From: Verrucomicrobiaceae bacterium
GTDB taxonomy: Bacteria > Verrucomicrobiota > Verrucomicrobiia > Verrucomicrobiales > Akkermansiaceae
NCBI GenBank assembly: GCA_027483005.1
Contig: JAIXVN010000095.1
Span: forward strand, 1-12,795
Direction of reading: 5' to 3'
DNA: 12,795 bases
Within the stretch, counting starts at the first letter, position 1. Each line of letters opens with the position of its first letter. Under the pieces are notes generated by a model, which saw only the letters and a list, made by a program, of their open reading frames with translations, was not told where the DNA came from and ran no database searches. Both the position numbers and the translations under genes were made by a program. Shown here in pieces: positions 1 through 5,449 of the stretch.

Positions 1-540
1 ACCCGCTCCACCCAAGCCCGCGCCACTGCCTCGACCGTAACCCTCACCTTTGGCCAATAAGTCTCCCGTCTCGGGAAGACCTGTCACCGGTGGGGGTGGT
101 GGCGTGGTGGACTTCAGATCATCCAGCGGATGGGACTCTGGTATCCCGACATTCGAGGACGTGACACTGCCGGGAGTCAGCCGCTTGGCCTCTGCCTCAT
201 TCACTGCCCGGGACTTCGTTCGGATATCCCCATCCGGAACAATCATCGTCCGTTCGCGGGTTGACCATGACGAGGAGGGGGCTTCAAGAAGGGCCAAAGT
301 CTGATCCGACTGTTTTCGGTTCTCCGAAAAAGACCAAAGCCCGACACCTGCAGCCAGCGCGAGGCCTGCGGCGATCGAGAATCTCCCATAGGCAGGTGGA
401 CGTTTCACCGCCTTCGCCGATCCGGCATCCACGGCGGCTTCGAGTTGTTTGAGAAAAGCCTCATCGGGGCCGTGAGTCTGCTCGCGGAGCAGTTCATCGA
501 GCAGCTTGTCTTCAGGAGAGTTGGGAAAATGGGAGTTCAT
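1..540 (-). CDS. Membrane-anchored protein encoded next to ECF sigma factor (partial, C-terminus beyond left edge); possible anti-sigma or VWA/YfbK-type protein
   Basis: An open frame of 180 codons starts at the ATG at 540 and runs off the left edge without a stop. Residues 1-50 are hydrophilic and would be cytoplasmic. Residues about 53-71 (FSIAAGLALAAGVGLWSF) form one transmembrane helix. The following segment, probably periplasmic, is Ser/Thr/Pro-rich, has five consecutive prolines near 147-151, and ends in a Gly-rich stretch (GEGYGRGSGAGLGGAG) at 165-180. It begins 22 bp after the ECF sigma factor stop on the same strand, so the two are probably co-transcribed. That position and topology fit an anti-sigma factor. 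Verrucomicrobial and planctomycetal sigma-linked proteins with a distal von Willebrand A (YfbK-like) domain look similar, but that domain would lie outside the window. I see no zinc-binding HxxxCxxC anti-sigma motif. Function is inferred from context only. Confidence 0.72.
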   Translation of the reverse strand, partial: MNSHFPNSPEDKLLDELLREQTHGPDEAFLKQLEAAVDAGSAKAVKRPPAYGRFSIAAGLALAAGVGLWSFSENRKQSDQTLALLEAPSSSWSTRERTMIVPDGDIRTKSRAVNEAEAKRLTPGSVTSSNVGIPESHPLDDLKSTTPPPPPVTGLPETGDLLAKGEGYGRGSGAGLGGAG

Positions 541-562
541 GGTCGTGGAAAAAAGCTGGAGT

Positions 563-1099
563 TCAGTTGGAGGCTTCGAGGCACTGGCGCAGGGCGGCAC
601 GGGCGCGTTCGAGTCGTTTGCGGAAGGTGGCGGCAGGAATCTCAAGCGAAGCGGCGGCCCCCTCGCCGTCGCGATCCTCGTCGTAATAGGCACGCACCGC
701 CTGTGAGAGGGAGTCGGGTAGCTTCGAGCGGCAGTTCGCCAGGCGATCCAACAGACCGGCCTCGCCATCCCTGGCACTCCAAGCTCGAACAGAATCCTCC
801 AAGCCCGCCAGTTCGGCATCGTTCAATGGCACCTCGCGGCGATGTTTGCGACAGTCCTCCCGCCACTTGTTGCGGACGATGCCCCGCAGCCAGGAGCCGA
901 AGTCGCGGGTGACATCGAATTTTCCAATCGTCTGCCAGGCGGCGACGAAGGCGTCCTGGACCAGCTCGCGAGCCCGTTCCGGATGACCGGCCAGCACCCG
1001 CGCATAAGCAAGCAACGGCTGATGATGATCGCGGATCAGTTCGGAGAATCGGGAGCGGTCCATGTCTTGTGGTGGAGGAGAGAGGGCGAGTGCGTTCAT
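563..1099 (-). CDS. RNA polymerase ECF-type sigma factor
   Basis: This 178-residue protein has the two-domain layout of extracytoplasmic-function sigma factors. Region 2 spans about residues 18-85 and includes ARELVQDAFVAAWQ, FDVTRDFGSWLRGIVRNKWRE and a basic tail. Region 4 spans about 115-175, with a helix-turn-helix reading GEGAAASLEIPAATFRKRLERARAAL. It would direct RNA polymerase to a stress or envelope regulon. The frame stays open up to an ATG at 1144, but I prefer the ATG at 1099 because GAGGGTGAAAAGGCC immediately precedes it and gives a plausible ribosome binding site. The 1144 start has none and would place a dyad inside the gene. The downstream membrane protein begins 22 bp after the stop and may be its regulator. 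The ECF subgroup cannot be assigned by eye. Its linker between the two domains is long (about residues 86-115). Confidence 0.9.
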   Translation of the reverse strand: MNALALSPPPQDMDRSRFSELIRDHHQPLLAYARVLAGHPERARELVQDAFVAAWQTIGKFDVTRDFGSWLRGIVRNKWREDCRKHRREVPLNDAELAGLEDSVRAWSARDGEAGLLDRLANCRSKLPDSLSQAVRAYYDEDRDGEGAAASLEIPAATFRKRLERARAALRQCLEASN

Positions 1100-1130
1100 G
1101 GCCTTTTCACCCTCTATTGATCCGAGGATG

Positions 1131-1148
1131 CCCGGATGTGACATCGGG
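1131..1148. promoter_or_regulatory. Imperfect dyad upstream of the ECF sigma gene
   Basis: CCCGGATGTGACATCGGG is a near-palindrome. GATGT and ACATC flank one central base, and CCC/GGG extend the arms with one extra G on the left. It ends 32 bp upstream of the preferred sigma-factor start at 1099. It could be an operator for autoregulation or a leader hairpin. The assignment is from symmetry and position only. Confidence 0.3.
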
Positions 1149-1425
1149 ATGAAACTTTTTTCGAAACCCGCCGGGATGGCGGGACAGGAGTTTCAGACCA
1201 CCACGGCCCAACGCTTCACACTCCGTCGCGGCTGAGAGGAAGATCGATAGGCGAGTCTCAAGTCGTCCCCGCTTGTTCACCTCTCGCCGCAGTCGAGGTC
1301 TGTGCCCTCACTCCGCAAGCTCGGCCCTATCCATAAAGGCTCCTGCTACCGATCCGCATCGGGAATCCGATGATCTCGCAATGGCCCATTGGTCGTAGAA
1401 CCACTCCCGGCAAGCATCCCTCTTC
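1149..1425. other. Intergenic region between yifB 3' end and the sigma gene leader; no gene seen
   Basis: Together with the leader of the sigma gene this makes 326 bp without a convincing gene. It must hold the sigma-gene promoter on the minus strand, but I could not recognise a confident -35/-10 pair. It contains a GC-rich hairpin, CCCGCC/GGCGGG with a 5-base loop, at 1169-1184. It also holds a small hairpin, CCGAT/ATCGG, near 1349-1362, and an odd palindrome, CAATGGCCCATTG, at 1379-1391, just downstream of the yifB stop. None has the U-tract of a Rho-independent terminator. The short frames crossing this stretch have no recognisable protein features. Confidence 0.4.
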
Positions 1426-2961
1426 TCAAGCAAACAGATTCCGATCCAGCGAACGATACTGGATCGCCTCCAGGATGTCCTGGGTGCGGATCGCTCCTGA
1501 TCCACCGAGGTCGGCCAGGGTTCTTGCGACCTTCAGGATCCGGTCATGCGCCCGGGCGGAGAAATTGAGCTGCTCCATCGCCTGCTCGAGATAGGCCGAG
1601 GCCTCCGCATCGAGCTTGCAGTGCTCCCGCACCAGCCGAGTGCCCATGGCGGAATTTGTGATGACCGACTTGCCCTTGAAACGATGACCCTGAACTTCAC
1701 GGGCCTGCCGGACCCGCTCACGGATCACAGCCGAGGATTCGCCGCCCTTGGTGTCCGAAGACAGCTCGCGGAAATCCACCAGCGGCACCTCGATGTGCAG
1801 GTCGATCCGATCCAGCAGCGGTCCGCTGATTCGCTGGCGATAGCGCTCGATCTGTCCCGGCGAGCAGCGGCATTGGCGTTTCGGGTCGCCATAATAACCG
1901 CAGGGACAAGGGTTCATCGCGGCCACGAGCATGAACCTCGCCGGAAAGGTCAGCGATCCCGCCGCGCGGGAAATCGTCACGTCGCCATCCTCCAGCGGCT
2001 GACGCATGACTTCGAGCGTCTGTCTGCGAAACTCCGGCAATTCATCGAGAAACAACACGCCGTGATGAGCCAGGGAAACCTCGCCCGGCCCCGGGTTCGT
2101 TCCACCTCCCAACAGCCCGGCATCGGAAATCGTGTGGTGCGGGGCGCGGAACGGGCGGGTGGTGAGAAAGGCCCGCTTCGGATCCAGCAGGCCCGTGATT
2201 GAATGGATCTTGGTGGTTTCAATCGCCTCGTCCTCCGACATGTCAGGCATGATCGTGGCCATGCGCTTCGCCAGCATCGACTTCCCGGTGCCGGGCGGAC
2301 CAACCATCAGCAGATTATGTCCCCCCGCGGCCGCGACCTCCATGGCGCGCTTCACGTGGTGCTGGCCCTTGACCTCGTCGAAGTCCACCTCGTAGCGGCG
2401 GTGCGACTCGAAGAAGGCCCGGCGATCAAGGTTGAAGGGCCGGATGGGTTCCTCACCTCGGAGAAATTTCCACGCCTGATGCAGCGAGCGCACGCCGAAG
2501 ACCTCCACGCCATCAATCACCGCCGCTTCGGGGGCATTGGCCTCGGGGACGATCACCCTCAAGCGCCCACCGCGTTTCGCTTCCAAGGCAATGGAAAGCA
2601 CCCCCTTCACCGGCCGCACCGTGCCATCCAGCGCCAGCTCGCCGACGATGCAGCAATCCTCCGCCGCCAGCGGTTCATTCTCACTCGCGGAGGCCATGGC
2701 CAGCGCGATCGGCAGATCGAACGACGGCCCTTCCTTCTTCAAATCCGCCGGGGCCAGGTTCACCGTTTTGATGCCATCCGCCAGATAGAGCGCGGAGGCG
2801 CTGATCGCGGAAATCACGCGCTGCGAGGACTCCCGCACGGCCGCATCCGGCAGACCGACGACGATGACCTGAGGCTTCTCCGCATTGCGGACATTGACCT
2901 CAACCTCGACCTCCCGGGCATCGACTCCGCGCAAGGCGGCTGAATAGAGACGCGTGATCAT
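1426..2961 (-). CDS. yifB: YifB/ComM family Mg-chelatase-like AAA+ ATPase
   Basis: At 511 residues this is full length for the YifB/ComM family. The N-terminal LonC-like domain (about 1-170) carries the family signature VVGLPDAAVRES (34-45) and VNLAPADLKKEGPSFDLPIA (67-86). The AAA+ module has Walker A GPPGTGKS at 221-228 and Walker B VLFLDE at 302-307. The family's Cys cluster NPCPCGYYGDP...CRC is at about 350-366, and SGPLLDRIDLHIEVP at 379-393 precedes the C-terminal Mg-chelatase-type domain. In naturally transformable bacteria, ComM is a hexameric helicase that promotes branch migration during integration of incoming single-stranded DNA. Wider roles in other bacteria are unclear. The gene is monocistronic here. 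The start at 2961 gives the canonical N-terminus (MITRLYSAALRGVDA) and lacks a Shine-Dalgarno sequence. A candidate promoter lies immediately upstream. Confidence 0.96.
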   Translation of the reverse strand: MITRLYSAALRGVDAREVEVEVNVRNAEKPQVIVVGLPDAAVRESSQRVISAISASALYLADGIKTVNLAPADLKKEGPSFDLPIALAMASASENEPLAAEDCCIVGELALDGTVRPVKGVLSIALEAKRGGRLRVIVPEANAPEAAVIDGVEVFGVRSLHQAWKFLRGEEPIRPFNLDRRAFFESHRRYEVDFDEVKGQHHVKRAMEVAAAGGHNLLMVGPPGTGKSMLAKRMATIMPDMSEDEAIETTKIHSITGLLDPKRAFLTTRPFRAPHHTISDAGLLGGGTNPGPGEVSLAHHGVLFLDELPEFRRQTLEVMRQPLEDGDVTISRAAGSLTFPARFMLVAAMNPCPCGYYGDPKRQCRCSPGQIERYRQRISGPLLDRIDLHIEVPLVDFRELSSDTKGGESSAVIRERVRQAREVQGHRFKGKSVITNSAMGTRLVREHCKLDAEASAYLEQAMEQLNFSARAHDRILKVARTLADLGGSGAIRTQDILEAIQYRSLDRNLFA

Positions 2962-2973
2962 GCGAACAGTTAC

Positions 2974-2982
2974 ATTGTATCA
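2974..2982 (-). promoter_or_regulatory. Candidate extended -10 promoter of yifB
   Basis: Read on the minus strand, TGATACAAT is an extended -10 element (TGn followed by TACAAT, one mismatch to TATAAT). Its last base is 13 bp from the yifB ATG. The start of transcription would therefore fall about 6 nt before the start codon, giving a nearly leaderless mRNA. The -35 region (about TTTCTC) is weak, as is usual with extended -10 promoters. Confidence 0.4.
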
Positions 2983-3070
2983 ACACGATCCTGCACAGAG
3001 AAAGCATAAATTCGGAAAAAGCAGCTCTGTTCGAATCTCTGAGGCTGGAGAATTCCTGGCCTTCGGAGCT

Positions 3071-4210
3071 TCAGCGAAGCAGCTTCGCTTTGAGCCCACA
3101 CTCCTGGATTGCAAAAGATCCATCCTCGCCCCGCCCGACGAGGAAGTCGGGGCGATAGCGCAGGAGACAGCCGACTCCGCCGTGGGCCGCGAGGAGTTCG
3201 TCGCCCTCGCAGACCTCGATCAGAAGATCACGGGCCGTGGCGAGTCGGACCAGCTCCTCGCGGTCCGTCACGGCAAGCTCTTCCGAAATGACCAGTTCCG
3301 CCGCGTAGCCGCCCAGGATGGCATCGCGTGAGGGATCGACCCCGACCACGGCCAGAGCCTCGCGGCGGACCTGTTCATGGAGGCGATTGACGGTGTCGCG
3401 CGACTCCGCCCGCTCGGCCTCGATGAAGGTTTCGATCGCCTGCTCCAGCACGACCGAGCAATCACCGCCGGAGGGGGTCTTGTAGAGTTCTCCAACCAGT
3501 CGTGTGCCGATGTTCTTCGGCAGGGCTTCGCGAAGACCGGCCACGTGCCTGGGAGTTCCGGCAAGGATAAGGTGGTTGTGGCCGCGCTTCGACATCAGGC
3601 TGGTGATGATCGTCACCTGATCGCGATGGAACATCCGATCACTCTCGCGCTTCTTCTGGTGGAAATGTTCGCGTCCCCACTCGCGTCCGAGGCGTCCGCC
3701 GAGTTCGGGGCGGAGGGTCAGGATCTCCTCGCTGACAGCTCCGAGGGTCACCTCAAAGATCCGGGAGCTGTCATCGGTGGCAATGACGACGATGAAACGA
3801 TGGAAACGGTCTTTCAACTGAACGAGCGGGAAGATCGAAGGTCGCGGCGAAGCATCGAAATGGGTGTCGAGGGTCGCGCTGAACGACATCACACGAAGAA
3901 AGGACTGGTTGCCACGCCGGCTGATGACCGCAACACTGCGGCTGCTTTCCGGCCAGTCCTTGAGGATCTCCCGTTCGACTTCGTGCCGGGCTTCATCGAA
4001 GGCCTTTCTCTGGTCAGCAGGCAGAGTTGAACGGGCGGCCATCGCCCAGGCCGCGAACCTCGCGGACAAGGCCTCCTTCGGCTCACAGAGATCAAGATAG
4101 GCGCTGATCACCGGAGACTCGGACTCCGACACCACGACCAGTTCGGAGATGTGGCCGCGCAACACCTGCATTTCATTCAACGTCATTTGATTGGGATTTT
4201 TCATGGACAT
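3071..4210 (-). CDS. Bacterial archaeo-eukaryotic release factor-like (baeRF-type) protein
   Basis: With the start at 4210 the protein has 379 residues in an eRF1-like arrangement. The N-terminal domain holds SPVISAYLDL (32-41). The middle domain is eRF1 domain 2-like, with FHRFIVVIATDDSSRIFEV (136-154) and HNHLILAGTPRHVAGLREALP (211-231). The C-terminal domain is L7Ae/eRF1 domain 3-like, with ELVISEELAVTDREELVRLA (305-324) and GGVGCLLRYR (344-353). Bacterial members of this superfamily are proposed to act on ribosome-bound or peptidyl-tRNA substrates, but most are uncharacterised. No GGQ tripeptide is present; the corresponding loop appears to be GGRLGREWGREHFHQ (171-185). The frame remains open to an ATG at 4342. 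That extension has poor codon use and overlaps the arsR promoter, so I chose 4210 (4204 is equally possible). No Shine-Dalgarno sequence is visible. The gene diverges from arsR. Confidence 0.8.
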   Translation of the reverse strand: MSMKNPNQMTLNEMQVLRGHISELVVVSESESPVISAYLDLCEPKEALSARFAAWAMAARSTLPADQRKAFDEARHEVEREILKDWPESSRSVAVISRRGNQSFLRVMSFSATLDTHFDASPRPSIFPLVQLKDRFHRFIVVIATDDSSRIFEVTLGAVSEEILTLRPELGGRLGREWGREHFHQKKRESDRMFHRDQVTIITSLMSKRGHNHLILAGTPRHVAGLREALPKNIGTRLVGELYKTPSGGDCSVVLEQAIETFIEAERAESRDTVNRLHEQVRREALAVVGVDPSRDAILGGYAAELVISEELAVTDREELVRLATARDLLIEVCEGDELLAAHGGVGCLLRYRPDFLVGRGEDGSFAIQECGLKAKLLR

Positions 4211-4283
4211 GACATGACCGTAGCCGGATCTCGGGAAACGCCTGATGGAATCGCTGCGAGATTTTCCAATCAGGGAGCCGGAA

Positions 4284-4318
4284 CAAGCCCTGCGCCCGGG
4301 GCAGGCACCACAGGCTTG
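4284..4318. promoter_or_regulatory. Nested inverted repeats overlapping the arsR -35 region
   Basis: The outer arms CAAGCC (4284-4289) and GGCTTG (4313-4318) enclose a second pair, CCTGC (4289-4293) and GCAGG (4301-4305). The right outer arm overlaps the first bases of the candidate -35 hexamer of arsR. It lies in the 156 bp divergent spacer and could be a second operator, or could serve the baeRF-type gene. The evidence is symmetry only. Confidence 0.25.
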
Positions 4319-4321
4319 ACA
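4316..4321 (+). promoter_or_regulatory. Candidate -35 element (TTGACA) of arsR
   Basis: A perfect TTGACA hexamer sits 45 bp upstream of the arsR ATG. The matching -10 is poor: TCATTT at 17 bp spacing, or CATTTA at 18 bp. This would give a leader of about 15-20 nt. Confidence 0.4.
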
Positions 4322-4325
4322 CTCG

Positions 4326-4359
4326 ATTGCGTGATCTGTCATTTAAGCGCCTACGCAAT
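4326..4359. promoter_or_regulatory. Candidate ArsR operator (ATTGCGT inverted repeat)
   Basis: ATTGCGT at 4326-4332 and its exact reverse complement ACGCAAT at 4353-4359 are separated by 20 bp. They begin just after TTGACA and end 7 bp before the arsR start codon, so a bound repressor would cover the -10 region. SmtB/ArsR repressors typically bind dyads overlapping their own promoters. This exact motif has not been matched to a known site. Confidence 0.4.
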
Positions 4360-4366
4360 TGCCTTC

Positions 4367-4750
4367 ATGCCAACCCGTCCGAAATCCCCTGGCCGTCTGG
4401 CCGATCCCTCCTCACTGGTGGCGATCTACAAATGCCTGTGCGACCTCAACCGGCTGCGAATTCTTCATCTGTTGCAGGAGGGACCGCTGTGTGTCTGCCA
4501 TCTTCAGGAAACCCTGGGAATCGGCCCCACCCGGACCAGCCAGCAGCTGGCCTTCCTGCGGAAGCACGGCATGGTCGAGGTCAAGGTCAGCGGGCCCTGG
4601 CGGATCTACTCGCTGCCGGAGAAGCCCGGAGCCGCGCTTTCCGCGAATCTCGCCTGTCTTCAGGACTGCGTGACAACGTATCCGCAGTTCTCCGCCGATC
4701 GCGTCAAACTCGCCAAAGTGCGGAAGAGCATCTGCGGTCCGGATCTTTGA
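4367..4750 (+). CDS. arsR: ArsR/SmtB family arsenic-responsive repressor
   Basis: This 127-residue winged-helix repressor would bind the operator of its own operon and release it on binding As(III) or Sb(III). Residues 15-85 form the winged helix: AIYKCLCDLNRLRILHLLQEG, then the recognition helix region TRTSQQLAFLRKHGMVEVK, and a wing ending in WRIYSLPE. GPLCVCHLQETLG (39-51) corresponds to the ELCVCDL metal-sensing motif of classical ArsR, with cysteines at 42 and 44. The third cysteine of the E. coli site is replaced by Gln. Additional cysteines at 23, 25, 97, 101 and 123 could contribute. The start at 4367 matches the family's usual length. Longer in-frame extensions to 4151 would run through the promoter and are unlikely. 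It heads the arsC-aquaglyceroporin group, although 246 bp separate it from arsC. Confidence 0.93.
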   Translation: MPTRPKSPGRLADPSSLVAIYKCLCDLNRLRILHLLQEGPLCVCHLQETLGIGPTRTSQQLAFLRKHGMVEVKVSGPWRIYSLPEKPGAALSANLACLQDCVTTYPQFSADRVKLAKVRKSICGPDL

Positions 4751-4855
4751 TGGGCTTTTTGAAACTCAACGGCTGCTCACGAATTCAAAAGAGGAACCAC
4801 ACCGGTAGCGCAGCGGACATGGACGAACTAGCTGATTCGACTCTTCGTCAAATGA

Positions 4856-4948
4856 ACACGGATGAATGAGGGATTTGCGATCGAGGATACCCTGATTCCG
4901 GACTCCTCATCCTAGTACTTCATCCGTGTCCATCCTCTTCATCCGTGG
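4856..4948. repeat. ATCCGTG-type intergenic repeat with inverted arms
   Basis: ACACGGATGAA (4856-4866) has an exact inverted copy, TTCATCCGTGT, at 4919-4929. TTCATCCGTG occurs again in direct orientation at 4938-4947, followed by GGCTAAG. CCATCC lies between the two direct copies, and a degenerate copy (GGACATGGACGAAC) may lie at about 4815-4828. From memory, ATCCGTGTCCATCCGTGG-like strings recur between genes in Verrucomicrobiota and relatives, but I could not search for this. The element fills the arsR-arsC spacer and could form a long imperfect stem. Its function is unknown. Confidence 0.5.
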
Positions 4949-4996
4949 CTAAGAAACTCTTACAACATTTCCTAAACTGTCTCTAACAAACGACCC

Positions 4997-5437
4997 ATGA
5001 CCCCTCCAACCATCCTCATCCTCTGCACCGGAAATTCCTGCCGAAGCCACATGGCAGAAGGCATGCTGCGTGCCGCGGCCGGCGACCTGCTCAATGTGCG
5101 GAGTGCCGGATCGAATCCCGCCGGCTACGTGCATCCCCTCGCGATCAAGGCGCTGGCGGAGATCGGCATCGACATCTCCACGCACCACAGCAAGCACATG
5201 AACGAGTTCCTCACGCAGGACGTGGAGACCGTCATCACCGTCTGCGGCAATGCCGACCAGGCCTGTCCGATGTTCCCCGGTCAGGTGAACCGCTACCACT
5301 GGGGCTTCGAGGATCCGGCCCATGCGACCGGCAGCGAGGACGAGCAGATGGAAATGTTCCGTCGTGTGCGGGACGAGATCCGCAGGGTCTTCGAGGCCTA
5401 TGCAGCGGGTCGGAAGGATGGAAAGGCCAGCTTCTAA
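4997..5437 (+). CDS. arsC: Arsenate reductase, thioredoxin-coupled (LMW phosphatase-fold ArsC)
   Basis: This 146-residue protein reduces arsenate to arsenite in the cytoplasm. It starts with the low-molecular-weight phosphatase P-loop CTGNSCRS (10-17), in which Cys10 is the nucleophile. The second and third catalytic cysteines, Cys83 and Cys90, lie in TVCGNADQACPMFPG, a spacing diagnostic of thioredoxin-coupled ArsC (Cys10/82/89 in plasmid pI258 ArsC). The catalytic acid is in GFEDPA, with Asp106. Length and all key residues match the family, so it should be active. The start at 4997 places the nucleophile correctly. No Shine-Dalgarno sequence is seen. The aquaglyceroporin gene starts 12 bp after its stop, indicating co-transcription. 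ArsC therefore produces the arsenite that the channel could release. Confidence 0.96.
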   Translation: MTPPTILILCTGNSCRSHMAEGMLRAAAGDLLNVRSAGSNPAGYVHPLAIKALAEIGIDISTHHSKHMNEFLTQDVETVITVCGNADQACPMFPGQVNRYHWGFEDPAHATGSEDEQMEMFRRVRDEIRRVFEAYAAGRKDGKASF

Positions 5438-5449
5438 CAGACCCTTGCC

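Noticed and set aside
1169..1184. CCCGCC/GGCGGG hairpin as a terminator
   Set aside because: There is no T-tract on the 3' side in either direction, and it sits upstream of the sigma gene, where a terminator would not be expected.
3061..3088. Overlapping inverted repeats (CTTCG...CGAAG and GCGAAGCTGCTTCGC) at the 3' end of the baeRF-type gene as a terminator
   Set aside because: Stems are short and mutually exclusive, and no T-run follows on the minus strand.
4211..4342. Cys-rich N-terminal extension of the baeRF-type protein (start at 4342, with CQACGAC)
   Set aside because: It would overlap the arsR promoter and the dyads, its codons are less GC-rich at third positions than the rest of the gene, and family-like sequence begins only near 4210. 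The zinc-finger look is probably accidental.
4801..4850. tRNA-like look (GGTAGCGCAGCGG and GATTCGACTC)
   Set aside because: No acceptor stem, anticodon stem or T-stem pairing can be built around these strings.
4982..4987. TCTAAC as a -10 element for a separate arsC promoter
   Set aside because: It has only four of six matches to TATAAT and a poor -35. It is possible but too weak to list.
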